Source: Cryptomeria japonica (Eukaryota; Streptophyta; Pinopsida; Cupressales; Cupressaceae). From it: a stretch of 64,000 nt of DNA. The stretch is from positions 239,045,233 through 239,109,232 of the forward strand of contig NC_081414.1 of the NCBI RefSeq assembly GCF_030272615.1. The letters are read 5' to 3'. Of the stretch, positions 1-11,240 are shown piece by piece. How positions within the stretch are numbered: position 1 is the stretch's first letter; each line of letters opens with the position of its first letter. The position numbers and the translations under genes were made by a program. The notes beneath the pieces are model-generated. The model did no database searches. It had not been told where the DNA came from and worked only from the letters and a program-made list of their open reading frames with translations.

Positions 1-27
1 AATTAATACAAGTTTTCATTGTATAGT

Positions 28-46
28 AAACTAGATAGAATGAGTA
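28..46. repeat. Left target-site duplication of the LINE
   Basis: The 19 bases aaactagatagaatgagta recur exactly at the right end. The leading aaa may belong to the poly-A tail, which leaves 16 certain bases. Confidence 0.9.
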
Positions 47-282
47 TTTTTTCCAGCATTTAAAATATTCCACTTTACAGAGACAAGGAGAATGACAGGT
101 AAGGTTGCAGACTTCGTCTTTACACCTGCGAATTGCTTTTCCTCTGAGATTCTTAGAGCCATTTTCAAATGTCTTCCATTTTGTGCTTTTGCTACAATCA
201 TTCCATGAGATACATATTTCTGAGATATTTTGTTTGACCATTTACATGTCGTGTATTCGGGTCAGTCTTAAACCTCACATAC

Positions 283-399
283 TAAGCAACATATTAAGTC
301 TAGAGAATGTTAGTCAATTATGTGTGTTTAACATTTTAAAGTCTAGAAGTGTATTCTTAATGTGACCACACACCTTAAGCAACATATTAAGTCTAGAGA
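283..399 (+). repeat. Two copies of a 24-bp repeat in the LINE 5' leader
   Basis: A 24-base sequence starting taagcaacatattaag occurs at 283-306 and 376-399, 93 bases apart. Leader repeats of this kind occur in some LINE promoters. Whether this one has promoter activity cannot be read from sequence. Confidence 0.75.
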
Positions 400-428
400 T
401 CTACTCATTGGTCACTGATATTCAAGAA

Positions 429-2600
429 ATGGCTGGGCCTCCTAGAAACCAAGGCTGGTCCTCTCGCGGAAAAGGACCTCTGAGAAACCAGGGCTAGAAC
501 TCTCGCGGAATAGGGCCTCTGAGAAACCAGGGTTGGACTTCTCATGGACTCATTTCCCTCCAACAGTACCATAGATCAGGGTATCCAATTTGAAAGCGGT
601 ATCAGAGCCCGGTTAACTGCTGTCCTAGGTATCCTCGGCAAAATGCCACTGAGGAATTTCAAAACTTGGACTCTTGGGCAAAAATGGTTGCAATAGGATC
701 AAACTGTATTCTTATTGCAACCCATAAGAAGAGATTTATTACTACTAAACAATCCCTATACTCCAAGATGCAACCTAGGCATCAAAGACCACTAAACTGC
801 CCTCCATCAACAACAGGGTGGCCTAACAAGGTTTGGAGCACTTTAGGTTTGCCTAATAGAGGTGTGTGAGCCAAGGATTCAAGAAAGGCTTTCCCCTCAG
901 GGCCCAATCAATAGGGATTTGCAAGCAAGGATCAGAAATGGTCAAGGAAATCAATGGGAAGCAAACTCTTCGTGCTTCCCTCGCAATCTCTAAACCCTTC
1001 ATTTGTCCACTTCAAGGAGAATGCTTTCTTTGCGAAATGGTGTGGCACTGGTGGGACAAGAAAAGACATTGTGGATTGGTGGAAATCATCCTTTCCAGAC
1101 CTCATAGCAGTGAGACAAATGCAAAATGACTTCTTGTTTATAGAATGTGTGGATGCGGCACTAAAGAAAACAATCACAAAGGGGAGTCCCTTGTTCTGTC
1201 AAGGCTCCACATTTCATTTCCTAGATTGGAAACCAGGGTTCGACCCAGCATAGCACAGATTCAAGAAAACTCATGTCTGGTTATCCCTAGTAGGCCTTCC
1301 ATCCGAATACTGGTGCCCAGAATCACTCCTTAAGATAGGGGATGCCCTAGGATTTCTGGTAGAGATTGAAGTAGATTTCTTTGAAGGTCAAAATGGGGAC
1401 GTAGCAAATATTTATGTTGAGATTGACTTGTCCAAAGGCTTCTATAGTGAGCTCGAGATCATCTCGGAGTTGGGCAGATGGAAGTAAAAAGTGACTAGAC
1501 TGGGTAAAGTAGTCCCTGGCAAATGCTTATTGAGAAACCAAATAGTCAATAATAGTTCTTTGGCAGCGTCTATTGGAGTAATCAATATCCCTCTTCAACA
1601 CTCAGAACAATTTGCAAGCTCAACTCCTCAAAAGAGAACCTTGGAGCGGGATGTTGTCCTAGAATCAGAAGTCAAGATTTTGATTCAAGCCCTTTCCAAG
1701 CCCTTTCGATAGTCCTCAAGTATTGTCTCTTCCCCTCCCATGGTTCCTTTCATGGCTCCTGATCCCCTTGTCTTTCTTTCCCCCTCTGTTTGTCTAAGTT
1801 TGAGAACCAAGCTTGCAAACCAGGCTTCCCCGCCCCCAAGCCTTGTTCCTCTGGCTTCCCCCCCCTCCCCCAGTCCTTGCCCTCATCTCATCTTATCCCC
1901 GATTGCCAAACCTCACTCCCTAAAGGCTGTTAGGAGTCTATTCAGGCAAAAAAAAACTCCAGCTTTAAGCAGAGGTGCATTTAACATTTTTTCCCAACCT
2001 CCATCTAAAGCCTCAAGAAGGAAAAACAACTTCAGGGCCAAGAAGTTAAGGGGATCTTCTTGCTCAACCAAATTCACAAATTCCAAAAATATTCACCTTG
2101 CGAAAGTACTACTTGAGGAGGAGGTTATTGAAGAGGATCTTAAAGCAGACTTTGAGGCCAATGAAGACCTTTCCCTATCAGAGGGTGAAATTTCCCCCTT
2201 CTCAGACTGTCTTCTCCACAAGCCCCTTCTCAACCTATCTTTGGAAATCCCATTCCCCTCCATTCTATCCCCGCCCTTGGAATCAAGTGGCCTAGATTTG
2301 CATTTGGACCAGGATGCTCAGAACCTTCTATAGAATGCCATGATAGGAGCAGAGGACCAGGATGCTATTTTGGACACCCCCTTGGCAGTGCTCTACTCAC
2401 AGATCAAGGAGAAAAGAAAGCCAGGGATTAATCAGAATCAGGAGGGCTTGGAGAAGTCGGATTTTGGCTCATCTCCTCCCAAGAAGGGTAGAAAGTCTTC
2501 CATAGAGGTCAGATCCTTGGATGGAATGGTGGATAATCAAGCCAAACTATTGGATCTTTCGAAAGTAGGGAAGGGAAATCCCCTTCCTGAACAACAATGA
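429..2600 (+). pseudogene. LINE ORF1: RG repeats + DUF4283, nucleic-acid-binding, disabled by stops only
   Basis: ORF1 proteins of plant L1s bind the element RNA. From the ATG at 429 one frame can be followed for 724 codons to TGA 2598-2600 without a frameshift. Eight internal stops interrupt it: 495, 591, 867, 912, 1251, 1485, 1710 and 2331. Order: three 13-residue RG-rich repeats (residues about 3-41); a basic stretch; a DUF4283 domain (about 955-1480) with FLFIECVDAALKK, then a Trp-Lys-Pro-Gly-Phe-Asp-Pro segment, then HVWLSLVGLPSEYW; and a long Pro/Ser/Lys-rich and acidic tail (1740-2600). The CCHC zinc knuckle that usually follows DUF4283 in plant ORF1 is not visible. The start at 429 was chosen because it opens directly onto the repeats. 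The stop overlaps the ORF2 ATG. Confidence 0.82.
435..551 (+). repeat. Three 39-bp tandem repeats encoding a 13-residue RG/NQG motif
   Basis: Units start at 435, 474 and 513. 39 is divisible by three, and the units sit in the ORF1 frame, giving GPPRNQGWSSRGK-like 13-mers at the ORF1 N terminus. The middle unit has a Trp-to-stop change (TAG at 495). Confidence 0.85.
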
Positions 2601-5600
2601 AAATTTTATCTTGGAATGTTAGGGGCCTCAACACCCCTAACAAGCAGAGGGTGATCAAAAGACAGATTCTTTTGATCAGTGCAAATATAATCCTACTAGA
2701 AGAAACTAAACTAGAAGGGAAGCTAGCGGTTGCCTTTGGGAATGGGATTAGCTCCTCGTTTCAAGCTTCCTTGGAAACTACAGTAGCATCAGAAGGCTCC
2801 TCAGGAGGACTAATGATAATTTGGTAGTCATCTCAAATTAAAGCCGAAGGTATAGCATATAATAAGGACTAGATGTTTGTTAAAATCACTCACCTGCAAT
2901 CGAATACTTCTTTCTTCATAATCAATGTATATGGCCCAATGGCCCCTTCCGAAAAGAGACTGACTTGGTCTTCTTTAGATGGAGTATTGACCACCTTATC
3001 TAAGGAACAAGTCTTTATTGGGGGTGACTTCAATGCTATCAGGAATGCGTCAGATAAGAGGGGGGTATCACTCACTTAGGGAGTGCTTAGCAGGAATTCA
3101 ATAGCTGGATTGAGAGGAATAGTCTCTTGGAAATAGATTCAGGAGACACCTACACATGGACTAATAGGAGAAAAGGCTTTAGCAACATAGCAGAAAAAAT
3201 AGACAGATTCTTCTGGCAAGGGGATCTTACTATCTTTATGTTCACCCCAATCTGCAATGTTCTCTCTTGCTTAGGCTCGGACCATTATCCCATTCTGCTC
3301 ACTTTACAAGGAACCCAGGGATCAACCAGGACCCCCTTTAGATTTGAAAATATGTGGATGAAAGAGACAAATTTTCTTATAATGATAGAAAAATGGTGGA
3401 AGGAAGAGTCCTTTGAGGGCTCAAAACTCTTCTGTTTCATTGCAAAGCTAAAATTAGTCAAACAGAAATTGCTTCAATGGAACTCCCGGCACTTCAAAAA
3501 CATCTTCTCATCAAAAAAACTCATAGAAGAGCAATTAGAAGCCCTAAATGACAGGATTATCAAGGCGGGCATGGATCAAGAATCATTTTAGAAGGAAAGA
3601 TTCCTCCTACTAGAATATGAGGATATCCTCTCCAAGGAAGAAATCTTTTGGAAGCAAAAATCAAGGGAGAATTGGCTCAGAATGGAGGACAAAAGCACAA
3701 AGTTTTTTCACAATGTAACAAAAATCTGAAGAAGCAAGAACTGGATATCCAAACTTCAAATCAGAAACAACCAAACCTCAGAGGACCTGGAGGTTATAGA
3801 AGAGGATATTATTTCCTACTACTCCAATCTCCTGAATAACATTGAAGGATCCCATCTTCAGGACCAGAAGACGCTGATGTTTGGGATCCCCAAGATAATA
3901 TCAAAGGAACAGAATTAGAGTTTAAATGGGAAAATAAAAATGGAAGAAGTTCTTCAAGCTCTAAACCAGCTCCCCTCTAGTAAGGCACTAGGATCGGATG
4001 GCTTCCCTGCAAAGTTCTATAAGAAATGTTGGCATATCTTAGGGCAGGAACTCTTAGAAGCCTTAGAGTGTTCAAGAAGATCAGGGAAAATACTCAAGGA
4101 GATAAACAATACTTTTATAGCACTCATCCCAAAGGAGAAGGCAAAAAACCTTAGAGAATATAGGCCTATTGCTCTATGCAACACAGTCTATAAAATTCTC
4201 TCAAAAATCATGACTAACAGATTGAAGCCTCTCATGAACAACATCATTTCAGAAGATCAGACAGGTTTTGTACCGGGCTGATCAATTCTTGATGGAGTGA
4301 TTGTAGCACAAGAAGCAATCCATACCCTTCAAAGCACAAATAGGCTAGGTATGATAATAAAGCTAGACATCACAAAAGCTTATGATAGTGTAGATTGGTG
4401 TTTCCTATGTAAAATCTTGCAAGCCTTTGGCTTTGATAAGCAATGAATAAATTGGGTATTTGAGTGCATCTCAACGCCCAAGTTTTCAATACTGGTTAAC
4501 AGAAAGCCAGTGGGTTTCTTCTCTTCCTCAAGGGGCATTAGGCAAGGGGACCCCCTCTCTCCCTTCTTGTACATAATAATGGGGGAGGCTCTGGGAAGAG
4601 CCATAAAAGCTAGTCATGCCAGTCAAAAGTTAGAGGGAGTCAAAATAACTAAAGACTTCCTAGCAACCCATCAGCAATTTGTAGATGATAATCTTATATT
4701 GGGGTCGGCAAATGTTAAGGAGGCCAATCAACTAAATCAGATTTTAGAGATGTATGGTAGGGCCTCAAGCCAATTAAGAAACAAGGACAAAACCAAAGTT
4801 TTCTTCTTCACAACATCAATTTCACTTCAGACCAGAATTCTTAGAATCTTAAATTGCAAAGAAGGAAGCCTTCCATGCACTTATTTGGGCATCCCAATAG
4901 ATAGAGGTTTGAGGAACTCCAAACTCTGGGATCCACTAAAAATCAAAGTTGAAAGAAGTGCAAATTCTTGGAAGGGCAAATGGTTGTCTTGGGCGGGTAG
5001 ATTAGTCATGATTCAAGCAGTGATCTCGGCTTTACCAACTTATCTTTTATCCATTTTATCCTTAGCATCTAGTGCCAATACCTACATTATCGAGAAGATG
5101 AGGGATTTATTTTGGCAAAACACTGAAGAGAAGCATAAGATTGCACTAATAGCTTGGGACAAAATTATTAAGCCCAAACCAATGGGTGGCTTAGGCATCA
5201 AGGATTTTAGATTACAAAATATAGCCTTGGGGGCTAAACTAGTATGGAAATTCATCAAAAACCCAAATGCATCCTGGGTTAGAATGCTAGCAACAAAGTA
5301 TCTCCCAGATCAGAATCATCTCAACATCCTCAGATCAAGGACATTCCCGAAAGGATCAAGAATATGGAATTTCATCCTCTCTTGTAGAACCCTGATCTCA
5401 AACTCAATCTCTTGGGATATTCGTGATGGTTCAACAAGCCTATTCTGGGAAGACTCTTGGGGTGGTTATCCACCCCTGACAAATATAATTCATATCCCTG
5501 CAATAGAAAACTGGTTCAAATAGAATTGGGGAGTTAGAGTTAGAGACTATCTGGAAATGGTAGATACACCAAACTCTCAAAGCTGGAAGTGGAAATCAAT

Positions 5601-6781
5601 GGAGGGCTTGTCGATTCCAAGGGAGAACCTGGAAGAGATTTTAGGCCACTTACAGGCGAGAAACATCAGCCCTAGAAGAGGGGAAGATTCTCTCATCTGG
5701 GAGCCTTCCGAAATAGGATAGTATAACTCAAAGGATGGTTACAGAATATTGGTCAGCCCAGTAGAGCACAACAACCACAATATCCCCCTCAAGATGTTTT
5801 GGAGCTCCAAAGTCATTCTGAAAGTGGGCATCTTTGCATGGTTGGCAATCCAAAAAAAAATCCTAACTACAAACAGGTTCACAAGAATGGGCTATGAAGG
5901 ACCTTCTAGATGTATACTTTGCAAATCCCAATCGGAGTCAGTGGATCACCTCCTCTTGAATTGCCCCTTTGCCTCCAAATGTTGGAGATGGCTCTGTGCA
6001 AAATTGGAATTGATTTTAGTCTTGCCAAATGAAATCAAGCCTCTATTCTAGAGCTGGCCTCTGCATACAAAGGAGAGTTCGCTGAGCCAAATTATGGAAA
6101 TTGCTCCATCATGCTTAATCTGGAAAATATGGAAAGAAAGGAACCGCATGCTATTTGAAGGCAAAACCAGAAATCAGGAATCAATTCTAAATTCAATAGA
6201 ATCAGCAATAGTGGATTCAATCAATAGCAGAATAGCCTTCGCTTTGAATCAGTCTAAAGTTTTCTCTTCATGAGATAAGAAAATTAGTCAAAATTGGCAA
6301 GGTATCATTATCCCCTCACTTTCTCGCCATAATTCCAATAAAAGGAAAGATGCAATATGGACTCCCTCAAAGCCAGACTGGGTGAAACCGAATTTTCACA
6401 GGGCTTCCAAAGGTGACCCAGGCCCCTCCGGAATAGGCTATGTTATCAAAGACCAAATAGGAGCAACCATCAGGAAAATGGCAAAACCAATCCCTCCAGA
6501 CACTAATAACATAGCAGAGTTTACCACTCTACTATTAGGCTTGAAAGACTGCATCAACCATGGTATCAAAAATGTTTCAGTGGAAGGAGATTCGGAGATA
6601 GCAATTAATGCTATTAGGAAGAAGATTACCCCCCATTTGGAGGCTTCAAGCCTTATTGGAAATAATTCTAGAAATCCTAAATAGTTTTGAACATTTTGAG
6701 GCAAAACATATTTATAGAGAAGCAAATGTAGAGGCGGATGCATTATCAAAAGTTGTAGTTCAAGGCACCTTTGTTCACTAG
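2597..6781 (+). pseudogene. LINE ORF2: endonuclease, reverse transcriptase, zinc-binding domain, RNase H
   Basis: This polyprotein nicks the target and copies the RNA. An APE-type endonuclease starts at the ATG (KILSWNVRGLN, then LLEETKLEG, GGDFNAIR near 3021, GSDHYPILL near 3277). The reverse transcriptase runs from about 3940 (SSKALGSDGFPAKFYKK, LIPKEK, REYRPIALCN) through [11 protein letters not shown] (about 4540) to QQFVDDNLILG (about 4673), where the usual FADD box reads FVDD. A zf-RVT domain (CILCKSQSESVDHLLLNC) lies at 5915-5970. RNase H covers 6361-6781 but has lost its first catalytic Asp (NFHRASKG; normally Asp at His); AEF, EGDSE and EADALSK remain. About ten in-frame stops are present, with one frameshift near 3070 and one near 6640 at a C run. 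Nearly all the stops fit a single C-to-T or G-to-A change. Confidence 0.93.
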
Positions 6782-7304
6782 TGGTCACAGGGATCCTAGA
6801 CATCTGCTAATTTAGTTTGACCAAGATAACAAGACCGACCAAATAAGGTTCAAGATTCTGCTTGCTAATAGATTGGCGGACTGCAAAAATCAAATTCAAA
6901 TATCTCTTACCCGCCCTCCTTCTAGCGGCTAACACCAACGGTCACTTTCCTTTTCAAACTAATCATTCAGCTAACCTTGGGAAACAAGGTGGGTCCAGTT
7001 AAGCTGAGTAGACAAGCCAACAACATTAATACGGGATCTACTAAGATCCAGCTAGTGAGCGTCACCACTTTGTCCTTTCATGAGTTGTCTGCAGGCTATT
7101 ATTTCCCTCTGCACTAGAGCATATTTGACTTGAATTGGGCAATTAATCTCCGCCACCTTCGTGCGAGACTTAATCGTTCTCTTTCCCCCATTATTGCTCG
7201 TTGAGTCGAGCGACTGCCTTCCAATAGAAGAGTCTATTTCTTGCTTTCCTCATTTCTCTCGGCTCCTCTGGTTCTCCTCTTGCATGCCCCTACTCTCAAC
7301 CACC
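6782..7304 (+). other. LINE spacer between RNase H and the third ORF
   Basis: About 520 bases inside the LINE, more GC-rich than the flanking DNA. No reading frame of note and no repeat was found. Confidence 0.6.
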
Positions 7305-8095
7305 ATGTCTTCAGAGCCCCCATTCGGCTTCATTATGAGTGTGTATCCCAGGCTTGTTTCCTACTTCGGAGCAGACGCCCCCATATCACTTGGTGCCTCT
7401 ACTGCCAGGTTTCCTTCAGGAATATTTCGGATTTGAGACTCAAGCATCTCCTTAACTACTCAGACCCTCCAGTTCTTCTAGCTGTCAAATTGATTCTGGG
7501 GAGTGCTCATCTGAGCAGAGATGAATACCTAAGGGACAATACCAATATCTCATCCAGATTTGTGGCATCTTTGCTGGACCAGAAGCTATCCAAGCAATTG
7601 ATCTGAAACCGTACCAGGAAACTCTTCCTAGTCAAAATTCTTCAAGATCTTCAAGAAGTTCTGAACAAGGCCCTCCATGACTCTGGTGCACCCAAACCTA
7701 GTGACTAAATCCTCTTTAATGCTCACGGAGTACTCATCAACTACTATCCATTCCTACTGGACCTAAAGGATAAAAAACTGAATAGGCACAGAAAGTTCAC
7801 TAGTGTAGGGCTGAGCTACCTTAAATGGCATTTTTTAGGTGAAGACCCGGCGGCTGAAGGGAAAGAGGAGATTTTGTTCCAATTTGCAAGGCTGAATGGA
7901 TTCCTACCTATGATTACTGCAGAATCAGAACCAAAACCATAACAGAGTTGCAGAGGAGGCTCGAGTAGAGGTCATGGAGGCAGGGGTCGTGGTCGGGGCT
8001 CTTCAGCAAGTAGAGGCCGAGGCCGTCCTAGGAACCAACTTCAACAACCGGACATTTCCTCCTCAAGCTGGGCTTTCTATGGATACCTCCTTTAG
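7305..8095 (+). pseudogene. Third LINE ORF with C-terminal RGG box, unknown function
   Basis: I do not recognise the body of this protein. The ATG at 7305 (context accATGt) opens MSSEPPFGF. The frame shifts once near 7430 and then runs in one frame to TAG 8093-8095, broken only by stops at 7604, 7706 and 7940. The middle part is rich in Leu, Lys and Asp (for example LLDLKDKKLNRHRKF), and its WHFLGEDPAAEGKEE stretch is well preserved in frame. The C terminus, coded by 7950-8031, is a dense Gly-Arg tract (RGHGGRGRGRGSSASRGRGR) typical of RNA-binding RGG boxes. It lies inside the LINE's target duplications, so it moved with the element. It could be an RNA-binding accessory protein of the LINE or a captured host exon; RNA binding is inferred from composition only. 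Confidence 0.6.
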
Positions 8096-8400
8096 ATTAC
8101 TGGATATGTTGTTATACATGTATATTTTTATTAGGTTTGAATTTTATGTTCAAAATCTCTGCATCTAGGATGCTGGAATTCGGACATTTTTGTTAATAGT
8201 GTTTTTTGCTTTCCTAGACTATTAAACCTTAGATGTTTTTGAAAAATGGTTAAACCTTAAGCTTAAAGGCTCTCTGTTTTTGGAGGGACCTCTGTGCTCT
8301 CTATGGGCAGGGGTTTTTTGATTATCTTGGATTTTAGTGACAAACCTATGTATTTACTCTAATTAATACAAATATGGCTCTGCCTTTACCGACCAAAAAA

Positions 8401-8419
8401 AAACTAGATAGAATGAGTA
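8401..8419. repeat. Right target-site duplication of the LINE
   Basis: Exact copy of 28-46, directly after the A-rich LINE tail. A diverged relative of the same sequence occurs about 95 bases further on (8497-8528), so the target lay in locally repeated DNA. Confidence 0.9.
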
Positions 8420-9430
8420 AAAGAAAGTTTTGGTAATAGTAACATTTTAATGGTGATAGAATTTTGGAATAAATGTCTTCAAAAAAGAGATAGAGTAAAC
8501 TACAAGAATGAGTAAAAGAAAGCTTTGTTTTGAAAATAATACTGAAACTTTAATCTTTTAGACTGTAAAAAGATAAGAGTTTTGACATAAAAATCTTATA
8601 AAGAATTAGGGTTTAACTATTTAATTGGAAAAAAGTTTATTCGGATATTTAATAAAAATATTTTCAAACAAATTAGGGTAAATATAAAATAAATTCAAAA
8701 TAAACACAATCATTTTAAAAAGGATTAAGTAACTAAAACATATATGTCTAGACAAAGAAAACATATGTATAACAATGTCATTGAAAAGAACTATTAAGAG
8801 AGGCATCTTATAATTAGAAATCTAGACTTAAAAATAATAACAAAACTCATATCATTAAAATATCTAAAGTTTAATATTTTTTTATTTTCTTCATCAAATA
8901 TATTTTAAAATAAATTGAAATAAATTTATTTAAAAATAGAAAAGTTTATAAAATTATTCTATTTTAAAAAAAAACTAACTACCAAAATGGACATGTTTGG
9001 ATAATGTATGTGACATTAATAATAATAATAATAACATAGAGAAGTGGTATTAAGAGCTATATCATATGGTAAATGACAAAAGATACAAAAATCTAAAAGG
9101 TTGTGATATATCTTTACATAAAACCATTAACATTGTGAGGATTTCTATATATCTTTAATAGCAAAATATAATTTTTGAAATAGACTAGAAAAATGATTGG
9201 CCTTAAAAAAATGTTGTAAAAAATTTTCAACAAATAAATATATGAATTTAAAAGAAGATTAAAATTATATCATAATAGATGCAAAAGAAAATTGCCATAA
9301 AATTATCTGAAACTCTACACTTATAACTATCCTTTTGGATATGATTACTTAAATTGTTTAATTTAAAATGTATGTTTTGAACTAAGATAAACATTTAGTT
9401 AAAAATTATATTGCATGTAATTGAAATATT
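8420..9430. other. AT-rich noncoding spacer
   Basis: Strongly AT-rich DNA with homopolymer runs and a short AAT tract near 9016. No frame, domain or target duplication was seen. Confidence 0.6.
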
Positions 9431-9433
9431 TGA

Positions 9434-9587
9434 AATATGCATAAAATATAACCTAAATCAATCTAAATACATGCAAACCTAAAAGATCAAATCAAGTATT
9501 GATGTAGATATAAATATGCATAAAATATAGCCTATTTCAAATACATTCAAACCTCGAAAAATTAAATTAGATATTGATGTAGATAGA
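9434..9587. repeat. Two diverged tandem copies of a ~78-bp unit
   Basis: Both copies begin aatatgcataaaatat and end near attgatgtagata. They lie end to end with about 80 percent identity by eye. Confidence 0.65.
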
Positions 9588-9589
9588 TG

Positions 9590-10259
9590 AATGTGGTTGC
9601 CCAAAAATTTATCAACATAATGATATGATCAGGGTGATTGAACAAAAAAGTGAACATCATAACAATGGGATAAAGCAAGGAGTCTAAATGGGAGGAGATG
9701 CCTCTATAAATAAAATTCTCAATAAGAGAGAGAAGAGCTAGGATTAAGAGGTTTAATGGATGGCTATCATTAAAGGAGGATTAGGGTTAGACTTGAAGAT
9801 GTGATCATGTGACAAGTATCATATTATAGGTACAACATAGGGCTTATGATAAGGTTAGGGCAACATCCTTATAGGAATGACCAAGATTAAGTGGTTTAAG
9901 CTAAAATGGATGGATATGATGTAAAGTTAGTTTGACTTTTAGTAAGGTGTTTAGGATCAATGAATGGGGACAAGGCTTAGTTAGACATGTGAAGAGGACA
10001 AGGTGGGACACTTGTCACATGACTATGAATTTACAAGATGAGAACAAGATGAGAGACTCAGATTGAATGGACAAAGATAAAAATAAATTAGGAATTTATG
10101 AAACTTATTGAATAAATTAATTAATATATATTTAATTAATGAGATAGGATAAAGGTAAAAATTAAAAATAATAATAATTTAATTAAGGCTATTGGGCTAG
10201 GAAAAAGGGTTAATTAAATAAATAATAACTATTTGGGTAAAAGTATAAACCTGTGTCAC
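9590..10259 (-). repeat. Possible degraded LTR of a Ty3/gypsy-like element
   Basis: Read on the minus strand, the segment would begin TGTGACACAGG at 10259 and contains ttaattaaata blocks and a GACAAGTGTCCCACC stretch like those in the LTR-like DNA near 17.5-18.0 kb. No target duplication, primer site or partner LTR was found, so this is tentative. Confidence 0.3.
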
Positions 10260-11080
10260 ACTTTTACAAAGGAAAAGGTTAACATAACAATAAATGTTCA
10301 ATTTCATTGCCATAAAAGTATCATTTGTATTTTGAATTTGAAGATGATGTAAACTGATAAAATGTGTAAAATTTGTTGAAGATTAAGTCTACTATTTTTT
10401 AAAAAAAAATTGTCAATAATTTATATGTTTTTTTTACCTTTAAAGTCCATTTTTTTATTGCTGAAAAATGTTGAAAATCAGGGGGTTTAGTTCCCACCAC
10501 AAAAGAAAATGTAAATCAACTTATTTTTTTCTGATTTTGATATCTATTATAGATGACATATACATATAGTGCATGAAAAGAAAACAATTAATTTTTTATG
10601 TATATTTTCTTTGTTATAGCATTTGGAAGTCGAATATGCTAGAATTTGACGATTTTTGTCTCCCACCACAATTTGTCTATTCAATTTATAATAATCAAAA
10701 AACTAAAAATACCCTTTTGGAGAAGACTCTCTCTTCTAGTGAACCATATTTTTTTCGAATTTTTTTGAAGTGATTCGATATTTTTTGTTTTTCAAACCAA
10801 CCTATTATAGATCAAAAGAATACCTAGTCATACTATTTTTTATTTTTTATATATTAAATATAATCAAAACATTATAAAAATTATATGAGTAGAATCGTGA
10901 CTTCGATCTCTACAAAAGGGTTTTTTTTTTTTTTTTGAATAAGTTCAATTTACCTATTGAATTTTACTGCAGAAGTGACAAGTTTTGGAAAATTATCATT
11001 TTTGTTGATGTGGTTGCCACTTGGCATTCCACATAGTCGTTCCAACCAGAACTATTCAAAATATTTATGATTTTCTATAG
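10260..11080. other. AT-rich spacer with poly-T tracts
   Basis: Includes T runs at 10425-10434 and 10921-10936. No coding signal was seen. Confidence 0.5.
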
Positions 11081-11089
11081 TGCAATGTA

Positions 11090-11240
11090 TTGAATGGATG
11101 GAAACGTTCCGACCGGAAGCGTTCCAACCAAAACATTTTCGGTCAAAAATCCATTACCACGCGAGTGCTATGTGGCCGCCAAGTCCGTCCGGTCAGAAGG
11201 GTTCCGGCCAGAACCCTTCCGGTTGAAACAGGTACTATTA
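11090..11240. repeat. GC-rich island of TTCCGGYC motifs with a 9-bp hairpin
   Basis: An isolated GC-rich patch in AT-rich DNA, built from recurring gttccgaccggaa / ttccggtcaga motifs. A perfect inverted repeat has arms 11196-11204 (gaagggttc) and 11211-11219 around cggcca. Possibly a MITE or LTR fragment; it is not identified. Confidence 0.45.

Larger units (their letters stand above)
47..8400 (+). mobile_element. Full-length L1-type LINE with three ORFs, decayed
   Basis: A non-LTR retrotransposon of about 8.35 kb. It lies between two copies of aaactagatagaatgagta (28-46 and 8401-8419). The 3' end is a short A run at 8394-8403 that merges with the right copy, as target-primed insertion would leave. 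Order: 5' leader with repeats, ORF1 (429-2600), ORF2 (2597-6781), a spacer of about 0.5 kb, a third ORF (7305-8095), then about 0.3 kb of 3' UTR. Plant L1 elements normally have only ORF1 and ORF2, so the third frame is unusual. All three frames carry stop codons, so this copy cannot move by itself. The exact 5' end could be off by a base or two. Confidence 0.92.

Noticed and set aside
1-11. aattaatacaa also found near the LINE 3' end (8361-8371)
   Set aside because: Eleven AT-rich bases outside the target duplication; too short to call another LINE tail.
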